Positions 26,785 to 37,075 are shown, numbered from the stretch's first letter. The stretch: DNA of 64,000 nt from Chondrinema litorale (GCF_026250525.1 NZ_CP111043.1:3361001-3425000), one strand, 5' to 3'. Notes: generated from the sequence alone by a model not told the origin. Made by a program: numbers and translations.

Positions 26785-26880
26785 CTATCACTTTTAAAGG
26801 TTAAAAAAAATCAGCAAATTGAAGTTTGTTATTTTAATTGGTTGGTAATAGTGTGAGATTTTGAAAGCTAAAATAGCATA

Positions 26881-27507
26881 TTAGCTTTCAAGTTCGCCGT
26901 AAAACAACGGATATTTTTCTAAAGGCAATTCCTGTGAACCCGAAGCTTCTATAGTCGATTTATTTGCTTCTAACAGATTATTATAGTCTAACACATAGCT
27001 GTTATAATCTTTTCTTACAAAAAAGTCTTGGCTATTGGCATCCAAAATGTCATTTATAAGCAAATTTGCGCGATTGTATTTACTAAAATCTTCAGTTTCG
27101 GTAGCTAGTAGTTGTACTAGGTTTACCAAACTATCACAGGCGTCATCGTAAGCAAGCATTACAGATTCATCATCCAAAGTTTCTTTGGTATACTTTTTTG
27201 CCTTTAGTACATCCAACTGTTTTTGAATGTTCATAAGAGTGGCAGCATCGTAACCAGTAACTACATTTTTTACCTCATCTATTAGAGCCGTAGTCGAACT
27301 GATTTTTTCTTCTTCTAAAGCAAAAGCTTTTTTCTGGTAAGATTCAATACTGTCTTTCAACTCTAGCATTTGAGAGATAACAGTTGATTTTTCTTCATTA
27401 CTTTTGCTATTTGTTTGGTTATCATTGGAACTGTTATTACTTTCTTTACATCCAGTAATGTAAAAGCTAGAGATAAGTAACAAGTAAGCGAAATACCTTA
27501 ATTTCAT
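26881..27507 (-). CDS. unknown lipoprotein, helical
   Basis: A 208-residue lipoprotein: MKLRYFAYLLLISSFYITGC, with cysteine 20 as the likely lipidated residue, followed by a Ser/Asn-rich linker. The remainder is predicted helical with heptad-like spacing (EEEKISSTTALIDEVKNVV), suggesting a coiled coil, and includes a block of acidic residues. No family is recognised. It is on the same strand as, and 96 bp upstream of, the metalloprotease-barrel gene. Confidence 0.7.
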   Translation of the reverse strand: MKLRYFAYLLLISSFYITGCKESNNSSNDNQTNSKSNEEKSTVISQMLELKDSIESYQKKAFALEEEKISSTTALIDEVKNVVTGYDAATLMNIQKQLDVLKAKKYTKETLDDESVMLAYDDACDSLVNLVQLLATETEDFSKYNRANLLINDILDANSQDFFVRKDYNSYVLDYNNLLEANKSTIEASGSQELPLEKYPLFYGELES

Positions 27508-27750
27508 GTAAAAAAGAATAGATTTGTCAAAAAATGGATATTCATTAAAACACTTATTCTGAATATCGTTGAGTTTTTGTGATTCTTAAATCTAGATATA
27601 AAAACATATAAATACCATTTACATAAAACTGTTTCTAAAAAAAATTACATTTCTTATTTTAGTGGAGGGTTTATACTTTCGGTTTAGCTGTAATGTGAGG
27701 CGCCTGAAATGGTAAGAATACAATTTTAAAATATTGAATCTAAAGAAAAT

Positions 27751-29133
27751 ATGGGTAAACCTCTTGGTAAGTTATTAGTCATAGATGACAATGAGGATGT
27801 TTTATTAGCAGCCAAATTATTGTTGAAAAAGCATGCAGATCTGGTGCAAATAGAAAGCAATCCCAAGAAGATTCCTTTTTTACTGAACAACGATACTTAC
27901 GATGTAATACTGCTAGATATGAATTTTAGCAAAGATATTACAAGTGGAAAGGAGGGTTTTCATTGGTTAGAGCAGATTTTGGAGATAGATTCGGATGCTG
28001 TAGTTGTGCTTATTACTGCTTTTGGAGATGTAGAAATGGCAGTAAGAGCATTGCGTGCCGGTGCTACAGATTTTGTGCTTAAGCCTTGGCAAAACGAAAA
28101 ACTAATTGCCACATTAACCACTGCTGTAAAACTTAAACAAGCTAAGAACGAAGTAAACACACTTCGTCAAGAGAAAAGTAATCTTACTTCTGCCATCAAC
28201 AAAGACAAGTCTTTTAGCGAGATAATTGGAACCAGCGAACCGATGATGAAGGTTTTCGAGGTAATAGAAAAAGTAGCTGGTACAGATGCCAATGTGTTGA
28301 TATTAGGCGAGAATGGTACGGGTAAAGAAGTAATTGCCAGAGCAATTCATAAAAAATCGCTCAGAAACGATAATGTATTTATAGGTGTAGATATGGGCAC
28401 CATTACCGAAAGCTTATTCGAAAGTGAACTTTTCGGTCATAAAAAAGGTGCTTTTACTGATGCTAAAGATGATAGAGCAGGTAGGTTTGAGATTGCAAAT
28501 AAAGGAACATTGTTTTTAGATGAAATTGGTAATTTATCGCTAGCGTTACAAGCAAAATTACTTACAGTAATACAGCGTAGAGAAATTACCAGAGTAGGTA
28601 CAAATAAATCTATTCCGATAGATATTAGGTTGGTATGTGCAACCAATATGCCGCTGTATGATATGGTTGATAAGAGTGATTTTAGACAAGATTTGCTATA
28701 CCGTATCAATACTGTAGAAATTCATTTGCCACCATTGCGCGACAGAGGAGACGATTTGGCGCCATTATCGGCACATTTTATTGAGTCATATTGCAAAAAA
28801 TATAGAAAACCACTAAAAAAACTCGCTCCAAATACTTTAAAGAAATTTGAGAAGTATCATTGGCCGGGTAATATAAGAGAACTGCAACATGCCATTGAGA
28901 GAGCAGTTATTATGAGCGACGACGATTTATTACAGCCTTCTGATTTCTTATTCTTGGTTGAAAAAAATGATTCTGAGGAAATTGATTTTTCAGAATACGA
29001 TTTAGATACTGTAGAAAAAATGATGATACAGAAAGCAATTAGTAAAAACGCTGGTAATATTTCAAAAGCTGCAAAATCTCTCGGACTAACCAGAGCATCA
29101 TTATATAGAAGGTTGGAAAAGCATGGGCTTTAA
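27751..29133 (+). CDS. sigma-54-dependent response regulator, NtrC family
   Basis: A 460-residue regulator. The receiver domain (about 7-125) has the DD pair at 12-13 and phosphoacceptor D56 (LLDMNF). The AAA+ domain (about 155-320) has the Walker A motif GENGTGKE, an ESELFGH box and a sigma-54 contact loop that reads GAFTDA in place of the canonical GAFTGA. A C-terminal Fis-type helix-turn-helix lies at about 415-458 (AAKSLGLTRASLYRRL). On phosphorylation it would oligomerise and activate sigma-54 promoters. The cognate kinase gene overlaps its last 11 bp. Confidence 0.94.
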   Translation: MGKPLGKLLVIDDNEDVLLAAKLLLKKHADLVQIESNPKKIPFLLNNDTYDVILLDMNFSKDITSGKEGFHWLEQILEIDSDAVVVLITAFGDVEMAVRALRAGATDFVLKPWQNEKLIATLTTAVKLKQAKNEVNTLRQEKSNLTSAINKDKSFSEIIGTSEPMMKVFEVIEKVAGTDANVLILGENGTGKEVIARAIHKKSLRNDNVFIGVDMGTITESLFESELFGHKKGAFTDAKDDRAGRFEIANKGTLFLDEIGNLSLALQAKLLTVIQRREITRVGTNKSIPIDIRLVCATNMPLYDMVDKSDFRQDLLYRINTVEIHLPPLRDRGDDLAPLSAHFIESYCKKYRKPLKKLAPNTLKKFEKYHWPGNIRELQHAIERAVIMSDDDLLQPSDFLFLVEKNDSEEIDFSEYDLDTVEKMMIQKAISKNAGNISKAAKSLGLTRASLYRRLEKHGL

Positions 29134-30487
29134 GGATTTTAGATTAAGGGTTATATCGAGAGTGGTGTTTTTAACACTTACAATTTCCATTCTGATATAC
29201 CTTATGTTTTCACAGACATATTTTATAACAGTTGCATTTGTTGCAGGGCTTGTGGTGTATCAAGTCTCTGCCATGATCAACCTACTCGAAAATACAAACA
29301 GAGAGGTAATAGACTTTCTGAGTTCAATCCGGTATGATGACTTTTCGCAGTCTTATCAGCTATCTGGTAGGGGAGGTACATTTGATCAATTAAATAATGA
29401 GTTCAATAATGTTATACAGAATTTTAAAAACATTAGAAATGAAAAAGAGGCTGAATATCAGTACCTTAAAAATATAATTCATCACATAGGCATAGGTATT
29501 TTATCTTTTGATAAAAAAGGAGATGTACAAATTATCAATACTGCTGCCAAACGTCTTTTTAAGATAAATCGCCTTAGAAACATCTCTAAACTACAGGTAT
29601 TTAGTCCAGAATTGGTGGAGCATCTGCATCAATTAAGAACAGGTTCTAAAGCATTAGTAAGAGTTAGAGATAATGGTGAAATTGTACAATTAGCAATTTA
29701 TGCGATCGAGTTGTATTTGAAAGGAGAGGAGTTTAAGCTGGTAACAGTACAAAACATACAAAGTGAGCTAGAAGAGAAAGAGATGGAGGCATGGCAAAAC
29801 CTAATAAGGGTGCTAACTCACGAAATTATGAACTCTGTAACTCCTATTTCATCATTGGCAAATACTGTACACGGGGAGATAGAATATATTAAAAGCACAG
29901 CCGAACAGGAAGTCTCTCAAGAAGATTTGGAAGATATTGGGATGGCGATAGATACCATTAAAAGAAGGAGTGAAGCACTTATTAGGTTTGTGAGCGATTT
30001 CCGTAATCTTACCCACATGCCAGAACCAAACTTTAACCATGTTAAAGTTGCAGAAATGTTTAGGCACATTCAAATTCTGATGAACAATGAGTGTAAGCTT
30101 TATAAAATTAATTTTACTACCAAGCTCGAACCAGAATCGCTTATAGTTACAGCAGATCAAGAATTAATTGAGCAAGTATTAATTAACATGGTAAAAAATG
30201 CGGTACAGGCTTTAGGTGAAATGGGAGAAGAAGAAAATGCAAATAAAACAATCATGCTATCAGCATATCAAAATAGTAACAACAGACCTGTAATTTCTAT
30301 CAACGATAATGGCCCCGGTATAGACAAAGATGCAATTGATCGTATCTTTATTCCTTTCTTTACTACTAAAAAATCTGGTTCAGGTATAGGCTTGAGTCTT
30401 TCAAGACAAATTATGAGAAAACATAAAGGAACCATAACTGCAAACTCAAACCCGGGAGAAGGCACAACTTTCAATTTAGTTTTTTAA
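29123..30487 (+). CDS. sensor histidine kinase, NtrB-like
   Basis: A 454-residue membrane kinase overlapping the upstream regulator gene by 11 bp. Two adjacent N-terminal helices (about 10-29 and 32-52) have almost no periplasmic loop, so it probably senses within the membrane or cytosol. A HAMP-like linker is followed by a PAS domain (about 112-215). The phosphoacceptor is histidine 233 in LTHEIMNSVTP, and the ATPase domain has NMVKNAVQAL (N box), DNGPGID (G1) and GSGIGLSLS (G2). It phosphorylates the partner NtrC-type regulator. The signal is unknown. Confidence 0.94.
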   Translation: MGFKDFRLRVISRVVFLTLTISILIYLMFSQTYFITVAFVAGLVVYQVSAMINLLENTNREVIDFLSSIRYDDFSQSYQLSGRGGTFDQLNNEFNNVIQNFKNIRNEKEAEYQYLKNIIHHIGIGILSFDKKGDVQIINTAAKRLFKINRLRNISKLQVFSPELVEHLHQLRTGSKALVRVRDNGEIVQLAIYAIELYLKGEEFKLVTVQNIQSELEEKEMEAWQNLIRVLTHEIMNSVTPISSLANTVHGEIEYIKSTAEQEVSQEDLEDIGMAIDTIKRRSEALIRFVSDFRNLTHMPEPNFNHVKVAEMFRHIQILMNNECKLYKINFTTKLEPESLIVTADQELIEQVLINMVKNAVQALGEMGEEENANKTIMLSAYQNSNNRPVISINDNGPGIDKDAIDRIFIPFFTTKKSGSGIGLSLSRQIMRKHKGTITANSNPGEGTTFNLVF

Positions 30488-30663
30488 CAAATGTAAATAC
30501 GCATACTTTAGTTAATTCAAAATATTTTATGTAAATATTTGATAATCAATTAATTATTGGGCTTTGTGTGTTTTTCGTCAATAATAACTTATTGTTAAAT
30601 ATTGTCATACAGCTTGTTAGTGGCTAAATTCGGGGCAAATTTTCACTCTTTTAACTATAAAAT

Positions 30664-31191
30664 ATGTCTAAAAGTAATGATCTGAATTTCGATGTGTTAA
30701 TCGAAATCCCTAAAGGAAGTAGAAATAAGTATGAGTATGACCCGGAGAAAAGAATGATCAGATACGATAGAATGATCTTTTCTTCAATGCACTACCCTAG
30801 TGATTATGGATTTATTCCTGAAACGCTTGCGCTTGATGGTGACCCGTTGGATGCTTTAGTACTAGTTTCTGAGCCTACTTTCCCTGGTTGTATCATTAAT
30901 GTTAGGCCAATCGGAGTGTTTAACATGGCTGACGAAAAAGGACAGGACGAAAAAATACTTTGCGTACCTGTATCTGATCCAATCTGGAATAAACTGACTT
31001 CATTAAAAGAGGTAAACCCTCACTTAATGAAAGAAATTGAGCATTTCTTTATGGTTTATAAAGACCTTGAAGAAAAGAAAGTGGCTATTGATGGCTGGCA
31101 AGATGAAGAAAGAGCTAAGCAAGTATATTACGAATGCTGCGACAGATATAGAGAAAAAGCTGAACATAACAGCAAGTTGATAAAACTTTAA
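30664..31191 (+). CDS. ppa: inorganic pyrophosphatase (soluble, family I)
   Basis: A 175-residue soluble family I pyrophosphatase that hydrolyses PPi to two Pi in the cytosol, pulling biosynthetic reactions forward. The signature DGDPLDALVL near residues 59-68 provides metal-binding aspartates, preceded by YPSDYGFIPET. The C-terminal half contains the KEINxHxxxEIEHFF-type region typical of the family. Length is normal, and the ATG start is clear. It is followed by a strong terminator and then by the membrane pyrophosphatase gene. A TTG-N20-TAAATTCG sequence near 30602-30632 could be its promoter. Confidence 0.97.
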   Translation: MSKSNDLNFDVLIEIPKGSRNKYEYDPEKRMIRYDRMIFSSMHYPSDYGFIPETLALDGDPLDALVLVSEPTFPGCIINVRPIGVFNMADEKGQDEKILCVPVSDPIWNKLTSLKEVNPHLMKEIEHFFMVYKDLEEKKVAIDGWQDEERAKQVYYECCDRYREKAEHNSKLIKL

Positions 31192-31212
31192 TAAATATCC
31201 GGAACTTTTTCT

Positions 31213-31248
31213 AAAGCACCTTACAATCAGTAAGGTGCTTTTTTTTTA
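31213..31248 (+). terminator. intrinsic terminator after ppa
   Basis: AAAGCACCTTA (31213-31223) pairs with TAAGGTGCTTT (31231-31241) across a 7-nt loop, followed by a run of T. It separates ppa from the membrane pyrophosphatase gene. Confidence 0.9.
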
Positions 31249-31417
31249 TTTATACTATTTTTTAGTATTATCAGCCCTGTAATAAAGGCCACCAAAAAGA
31301 GAGGGTTTTCAAATCCTTTCTTTTATTTTTTGGTCTTCTCAAAATTTATTGGCTCTACATAATTTTATTTCGGGAACGTTTTAAACTGTTATAATCACAA
31401 ATCAATAAACACTTACG

Positions 31418-33967
31418 ATGGAAGATTTAAGTTATTTGTTTGCCATACCTGCTTTCGGTTTAGTGGCAATTCTGTATGTAATTATTAAAAGCTCATGGGT
31501 AAATAAACAAGATGCTGGAGATGAGAAAATGAGGAAGCTTGCTGATTATGTAGCTGAAGGTGCCATGGCATTTTTGAAAGCAGAATGGAAGGTGCTGGCT
31601 TACTTTGTAGTAATAGCCGGAATTTTATTAGCGTGGTCAGGTACACTGGTTGAAACCTCAAGTGCTGTAATCGCAATCTCCTTTGTAATAGGAGCTGTAT
31701 TTTCTGCATTTGCCGGTTACATTGGAATGAACATAGCAACAAAAGCCAATGTAAGAACTACACAGGCTGCTAGAACCAGCCTTGCACAAGCTTTAAAAGT
31801 TTCTTTTGCTGGAGGTTCTGTAATGGGTTTAGGTGTGGCAGGTCTTGCCGTACTCGGTTTGGGCTCGTTGTTTATTCTATTTTATTATATGTATGTAGTT
31901 AGTGTAGGAGGAGACGTGAATGGTAAAGAGATGGAAACTGCATTAGAAGTTTTAGCAGGCTTTTCTTTAGGTGCTGAGTCTATTGCCTTATTTGCCAGAG
32001 TTGGTGGTGGTATTTATACTAAAGCCGCAGATGTTGGAGCCGACCTTGTTGGTAAAGTTGAAGCAGGTATCCCAGAGGATGACCCTAGAAACCCGGCAAC
32101 CATTGCCGATAACGTAGGTGATAATGTGGGAGATGTGGCAGGTATGGGAGCCGACCTTTTTGGCTCATATGTAGCAACGGTACTCGCAACCATGGTACTC
32201 GGGCGTGAGATTGTGTCAGATGATCAGTTTGGTGGAATCGCTCCAATTTTACTTCCGATGGTTATAGCTGGCCTCGGAATTATTTTTTCTATAATAGGTA
32301 CATGGTTCGTAAAAGTAAATGGTGAAGATGGCAACGTGCAAAAAGCACTAAACTTGGGTAATTGGAGCTCAATGCTTTTAACGGCAGGGGTTTCCTATTT
32401 TATAGTAATTTATATGTTGCCAGCTCAAATGAGTATAAGAGGTGTCGCATTTAACTCAATGGATGTTTACTATGCTATTTTACTTGGGCTTTTTGTTGGC
32501 GCATTAATGAGTTATATCACAGAGTTTTACACAGCCATGGGTAAAAGACCTGTAAGCTCAATTGTAAAACAATCTTCTACTGGGCATGCAACTAATATTA
32601 TTGGTGGTCTTTCAGTAGGTATGGAGTCTACAGTATTGCCAATTATTGTTTTAGCATCTGGTATTTATGGTTCTTATTACTTTGCAGGTTTATATGGAGT
32701 CGCTATTGCAGCAGCTGGTATGATGGCTACAACTGCCATGCAATTAGCAATTGATGCTTTTGGCCCTATTGCCGATAATGCCGGTGGTATAGCAGAAATG
32801 TCTGGCTTACCAGAAGAAGTAAGAGGCAGAACAGATATTTTAGATGCGGTAGGTAACACTACAGCAGCTACAGGTAAAGGTTTTGCAATCGCTTCAGCAG
32901 CATTAACAGCCTTGGCATTATTTGCTGCATTTGTTGGTCTTGCAGGTATCGATTCTATAGATATTTACAAAGCAGATGTATTAGCCGGATTATTTATTGG
33001 AGGTATGATTCCTTTCATTTTCTCTTCTCTAGCAATTGCTGCGGTAGGTCGTGCAGCGATGGCAATGGTTGAAGAAGTAAGAAGACAGTTTAAGGAAATT
33101 CCGGGTATAATGGAGTATAAAGCTGAGCCAGAATACGATAAGTGTGTGGCTATTTCTACTCAAGCTTCTATTAGAGAAATGGTGGCACCGGGTTTAATCG
33201 CATTGATTGTTCCTATCTTTATTGGCTTTGCTTTTGGCCCAGAAGTATTAGGTGGTTTATTGGCAGGTGTAACTGTTTCTGGTGTGTTAATGGGAATGTT
33301 CCAAAACAATGCTGGTGGCGCTTGGGATAATGCCAAAAAATCATTTGAGAAAGGTGTAGAGATTAATGGAAAAATGGAATATAAAGGTTCTGATGCACAT
33401 AAAGCTTCAGTAACGGGTGATACTGTAGGTGATCCTTTTAAAGATACTTCAGGCCCTTCTATGAATATCTTAATCAAATTGATGTCTATCGTTTCTTTAA
33501 TTATTGCTCCTCATATTGCAATTAATAGTCATGGAGACGATACTTCTAGCATAGTTCCATCACAGAAACAAGAAATCATTACAGAATCTACAAAGGATTC
33601 AATTGAATTAATTGCAAATGAAACTATAGATGAAGATGCCAAAGACCCAAGAATTTTTGATTATGCGCCAAAAGGCTTAATCGACATCATGTTTACCAAA
33701 GAAGCAAAAGGTCTTACCGAGGAGCATGAATCTTGGTTAGAAGGAATGGTTGCCAAGTTAGATAAAGATGCCGAAGTAAACATAATTTTTATGGCTACTA
33801 CTAATGAGGAGGTTGAATTTGATGTAAAAAAGAGAGAGAAAATGATTAAAGACTATTTCGCAGAACAGGGAATAAGTCCAGATAGAATTAGATTAAGTGT
33901 AACTCAGCGCCAAGCTCAACCGGGAGAAGGTACTGTAAGACACGTAGACATTAAAATTGTAGAATAA
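31418..33967 (+). CDS. hppA: membrane-bound ion-pumping pyrophosphatase with C-terminal extension
   Basis: An 849-residue protein. The core (about 1-700, roughly 15-16 membrane helices) is a proton- or sodium-pumping pyrophosphatase: [20 protein letters not shown] is the substrate site, with further acidic motifs at DNVGDNVGD and in the [14 protein letters not shown] segment. The [10 protein letters not shown] sequence carries alanine where K+-independent enzymes carry lysine, so it belongs to the K+-dependent subgroup; whether it pumps H+ or Na+ is undecided. Residues about 705-849 are extra: a linker followed by an OmpA-like alpha/beta fold (final RHVDIKIV strand). It couples PPi hydrolysis to ion export. 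Confidence 0.95.
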   Translation: MEDLSYLFAIPAFGLVAILYVIIKSSWVNKQDAGDEKMRKLADYVAEGAMAFLKAEWKVLAYFVVIAGILLAWSGTLVETSSAVIAISFVIGAVFSAFAGYIGMNIATKANVRTTQAARTSLAQALKVSFAGGSVMGLGVAGLAVLGLGSLFILFYYMYVVSVGGDVNGKEMETALEVLAGFSLGAESIALFARVGGGIYTKAADVGADLVGKVEAGIPEDDPRNPATIADNVGDNVGDVAGMGADLFGSYVATVLATMVLGREIVSDDQFGGIAPILLPMVIAGLGIIFSIIGTWFVKVNGEDGNVQKALNLGNWSSMLLTAGVSYFIVIYMLPAQMSIRGVAFNSMDVYYAILLGLFVGALMSYITEFYTAMGKRPVSSIVKQSSTGHATNIIGGLSVGMESTVLPIIVLASGIYGSYYFAGLYGVAIAAAGMMATTAMQLAIDAFGPIADNAGGIAEMSGLPEEVRGRTDILDAVGNTTAATGKGFAIASAALTALALFAAFVGLAGIDSIDIYKADVLAGLFIGGMIPFIFSSLAIAAVGRAAMAMVEEVRRQFKEIPGIMEYKAEPEYDKCVAISTQASIREMVAPGLIALIVPIFIGFAFGPEVLGGLLAGVTVSGVLMGMFQNNAGGAWDNAKKSFEKGVEINGKMEYKGSDAHKASVTGDTVGDPFKDTSGPSMNILIKLMSIVSLIIAPHIAINSHGDDTSSIVPSQKQEIITESTKDSIELIANETIDEDAKDPRIFDYAPKGLIDIMFTKEAKGLTEEHESWLEGMVAKLDKDAEVNIIFMATTNEEVEFDVKKREKMIKDYFAEQGISPDRIRLSVTQRQAQPGEGTVRHVDIKIVE

Positions 33968-33987
33968 AATTTATAAAGCTTTCTAAT

Positions 33988-34025
33988 AAAAAATCCCGTA
34001 ATGTATTCGCATTACGGGATTTTTT
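33988..34025. terminator. bidirectional intrinsic terminator
   Basis: AAAAAATCCCGTAATG (ending at 34003) pairs with CATTACGGGATTTTTT across a 6-nt loop, giving a long perfect stem flanked by A and T runs. It can stop transcription from both the pyrophosphatase gene and the convergent TPR gene. Confidence 0.92.
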
Positions 34026-34046
34026 ATTGAGCATAAACTACGCTTT

Positions 34047-35249
34047 TCAGCCGTGTTCTTTCTTATACTTTTTATACTCTTTTTTGAAAGCCCGAGCTTC
34101 TTTATGAGTAGTATGTTTCCTAGAAGCATGTTCCAAAATCTTGTCGTAATACTGCATGGCTAAATCCATTTCTTCATCGTCTGCTGCTATGCGACCAAGA
34201 TTAGATAAAGAGTGTAGATAGTAGCCCGATTCGTAAGCCTCAATTGCTTCTGAAAATTTAATGGCTCTATCGTAATACTTTCTAGCCATCTCATCATCTC
34301 TGTATTGTAGTCTGTAAATAGTAGCCAGATAGAAGCTTGCATATCTTCCACTTATTTCTTCGTAACCAGTTCTCTTGGCATCTATCTTATCTAGTATATC
34401 TTGAGCCACTGTTTTTAATTCGGCATACCTTCCTAAACTATACAGCAATCTGGCATAATAGCGCTCAAAGTATGGATTATCTGGATAAGTTGTATACAAA
34501 TAAGCTGCAATAGGCAAAGCTTTCAATGGTTTGCTTTCTTCCATCGAATAGATCCGCATCAAAAAATACTGTGCTTCAACCTTCGTATAGAATCCTTCTT
34601 TAATTACAGTTTCCAACTGTTTTATACCGAGTTCTTTTTCGCCTTTATCAAATAAAAGCATTACCGGTTTTAGCATTGGATAGTTCTCTGGGATCCATAC
34701 AGAATAATAATTAAAAAGCCCTTCACCAAAAAGAATTTCGGGACTTAAGTCTGTGTATTGTTTGCTAATTTCCAGATACTTTAAAGCTTTTTTACCAGCA
34801 AATGCTGCTTTTGTCCAAGAACTGCGCTCAGAATATAACCTACCTACAAAACCATAAGCACCTGCTAAAAAGAATGGTGCTTCTGCATTACCTTCGTCTT
34901 CATCATAAATTTTCTCAGCAAAATATATGGTTGAATCCATGAGTTCCAGAAAACGATCGTCATACTTGGTATTCTTTTCAATGTTAGGTGCTATTTTCCA
35001 CCATTCAATCAGTCCTAAAAGAAAATAAGGGAGAGGATGCTCAGGATAATTTCTCTGTATCCACTTAAACTGGCTTTCAGCTCTTTCAAACTTGAAGTTG
35101 TAAAGGTCATTTACACCTGAGGTACATTCAATCTGAATAGCCATGTTGGTTAGCAGGATATCCACACTGTCTATATGAGGTAACCGCTGTGCGTTGCTTT
35201 GGAAACTGATTATTAAAAAAATGATGAATAGAAACAAATTCCTCTTCAT
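34047..35249 (-). CDS. secreted TPR-like protein
   Basis: A 400-residue exported protein. I place the start at the ATG complementary to 35247-35249, giving the signal peptide MKRNLFLFIIFLIISFQSNAQ; an upstream ATG 10 codons earlier would add a poor leader. The mature part consists of helix pairs with TPR-like spacing, such as YFLMRIYSMEESKPLKALPI, and a final LSNLGRIAADDEEMDLAMQYY repeat (both quoted partly). It is likely a periplasmic scaffold of unknown partner. It is convergent with hppA. The C-terminus is Lys-rich. Confidence 0.8.
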   Translation of the reverse strand: MKRNLFLFIIFLIISFQSNAQRLPHIDSVDILLTNMAIQIECTSGVNDLYNFKFERAESQFKWIQRNYPEHPLPYFLLGLIEWWKIAPNIEKNTKYDDRFLELMDSTIYFAEKIYDEDEGNAEAPFFLAGAYGFVGRLYSERSSWTKAAFAGKKALKYLEISKQYTDLSPEILFGEGLFNYYSVWIPENYPMLKPVMLLFDKGEKELGIKQLETVIKEGFYTKVEAQYFLMRIYSMEESKPLKALPIAAYLYTTYPDNPYFERYYARLLYSLGRYAELKTVAQDILDKIDAKRTGYEEISGRYASFYLATIYRLQYRDDEMARKYYDRAIKFSEAIEAYESGYYLHSLSNLGRIAADDEEMDLAMQYYDKILEHASRKHTTHKEARAFKKEYKKYKKEHG

Positions 35250-35332
35250 ACTATTATTAAAATATTGGATATGGATCAAATTTATATTATACGTTTAATA
35301 ATAAACTAAATTTCAATTGGTGTTCAGCTCTT

Positions 35333-35797
35333 TTACTCAATGATAGACATCACTAAAGATGGCTCATATCCTTTTGAAACAGCATAAGCATATAACTTTT
35401 TTTTAACTGTAAAAGGTTCTGAATCTTTCAGGCTATTTTTTTTCTTTTCCAACAGTGTTTCAAGCGTGTCAAAATAGTCTGTTTCTTTAATCTCTTTGAG
35501 GCCTTCGTCAATGTGTTTGTTGCTTATTCCCTTTCCTTTTAGTGCATAGCTGATCTTCTTTTTCCCCCACTTCTTATAGTAAAATTTACTTCTGCTATAA
35601 GTTCGAGCAAAACGTAATTCATCAATAAATTGTTCACTGATTAACTGATCTACCACCCAGTCTTTTTCTTCTTGTGGAAGATCGTAATCTTTGAGTTTTA
35701 AAGTGATTTCTTGCATGCATCTATCTTGATAGGCGCAATATGATGCAAGTTGTTGTAAAACTTCTTTTTTACTATAAGACTTTAGCTTTTTTTTCAA
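35333..35797 (-). CDS. recX: regulatory protein RecX
   Basis: A 154-residue RecX homologue, which binds RecA filaments and limits recombinase activity. Typical landmarks are A-x-CAYQDRCMQEITLKL near the start, the middle LISEQFIDELRFARTYSRSK segment with FxDxxFA(R) spacing, and the KWGKKKISYALKGKGIS region. Three helical repeat modules fit the family, and the length is normal. The start is TTG at 35797; the upstream in-frame region reaches a stop within nine codons and has no ATG or GTG. It lies 83 bp from the secreted TPR gene on the same strand. Confidence 0.9.
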   Translation of the reverse strand: MKKKLKSYSKKEVLQQLASYCAYQDRCMQEITLKLKDYDLPQEEKDWVVDQLISEQFIDELRFARTYSRSKFYYKKWGKKKISYALKGKGISNKHIDEGLKEIKETDYFDTLETLLEKKKNSLKDSEPFTVKKKLYAYAVSKGYEPSLVMSIIE

Positions 35798-35883
35798 AAG
35801 GAAATAAGATTCGATAATTATTTAATGTGCTGCTCGGCAAATGAAATTTACCTCTTAATTTAGATTCTAAAATACTAAGTAAA

Positions 35884-37050
35884 ATGCAAAGGATAGAAAA
35901 AGCAAGCTGGGATTTTGTGCATAAGTATCAAAAAATACCACCATCAGAGCTATTGTTAAAGAAGCAATTGCACGAAGGTGTAGATATAAATTGGGCTGTA
36001 AAACAGATTGAGGCAAGGCAGAAGGCAGAGAAAAAACTACCATCTTGGTTTAATAATAAAGAAATTGAATTTCCTGTGAGGCTTTCTATGGAGCAGAGCT
36101 CGTCTGAGGCTACAGCTTCTTATAAAGCAAATTTATTGGAAGGAGAAAGGCTGATTGATTTAACAGGAGGTTTCGGAGTAGATGCTTTTCATTTCTGTAA
36201 AAACTTTAAAGAAGTATTTTACTGCGAAAGAGACGAAGACTTATGTAGAATTGCTGAGTACAACAGTAATGTATTGGCAATTAACAACTTAACTGTAAAA
36301 CAAGGCGATAGCCTAGAGGTACTTAAAGATATTCCTTTTGATTTTGATGTAATCTATCTCGATCCAGCAAGGAGAGATGCCAATCAAAAAAAAGTGGTTT
36401 CTTTTGCCGATTGTCAGCCAGATGTTATTGAAAACAAAAACTTTCTGCTCTCAAAAGCAGAGAAGGTTTTAATTAAAGCCTCACCGATGTTAGATATTCC
36501 TCAGGCATTAAGGGAGCTAGATAATGTAACTACGGTATTTGTGGTAGCAGTAGAAAATGAGGTAAAAGAACTGTTATTCCTTTTAGAAAGAAGTCCTGCT
36601 GAGCGAGTAAAAAAAGTGGCAGTGAATATTGTAAAGGATGACATAAATGAATTTGAATCTACTGATGTTTCAAACATCGATTTTTCAGAAACACTTAATT
36701 ATTTATATGAGCCAAATGTAGCATTGCTCAAAGCTGGTTTACAAAATGAAGCTGCGGCAAAGTATCACTTATTAAAGTTACATCCGAATAGTCATCTGTA
36801 CACTTCAACTCATTTATTTGAAGATTTTCCAGGTAGAGTATTTAATGTAGATCAGCTTTTAAAAGTAAAAAAGAAACTAATTCAGAAGGAAATTCCGGGT
36901 AAAAAGGCAAATATTACAGTGAGAAACTTCCCGATGAATGTAGCCGACATCAGAAAAAAAACTGGATTAAAAGAAGGAGGTGAAATCTATCTTTTTGCAA
37001 CTACACTATTAAATAATGATAAGGTGCTCATTAAATGCAGCAAACCATAA
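35884..37050 (+). CDS. class I SAM-dependent methyltransferase, PG_1098/THUMP-like family
   Basis: A 388-residue protein. An N-terminal helical region (1-80) precedes a Rossmann methyltransferase core: motif I LIDLTGGFGVDAF (about 98-110), the acidic residue of motif II in YCERDEDL, and motif IV YLDPARRD (about 158-165). The C-terminal third fits the PG_1098 ferredoxin-like and THUMP-like domains described for this Bacteroidota family, which suggests RNA as substrate. It is divergent from recX, and its stop lies 25 bp before murF-alr, suggesting an operon. The substrate is not established. Confidence 0.87.
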   Translation: MQRIEKASWDFVHKYQKIPPSELLLKKQLHEGVDINWAVKQIEARQKAEKKLPSWFNNKEIEFPVRLSMEQSSSEATASYKANLLEGERLIDLTGGFGVDAFHFCKNFKEVFYCERDEDLCRIAEYNSNVLAINNLTVKQGDSLEVLKDIPFDFDVIYLDPARRDANQKKVVSFADCQPDVIENKNFLLSKAEKVLIKASPMLDIPQALRELDNVTTVFVVAVENEVKELLFLLERSPAERVKKVAVNIVKDDINEFESTDVSNIDFSETLNYLYEPNVALLKAGLQNEAAAKYHLLKLHPNSHLYTSTHLFEDFPGRVFNVDQLLKVKKKLIQKEIPGKKANITVRNFPMNVADIRKKTGLKEGGEIYLFATTLLNNDKVLIKCSKP

Positions 37051-37075
37051 CACACAAATACTAACTGAAACAACC

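Noticed and set aside
33160..33477. A 105-codon leftward frame inside the membrane pyrophosphatase gene
   Set aside because: Antisense to conserved catalytic segments; Pro/Ile-rich and without its own signals.
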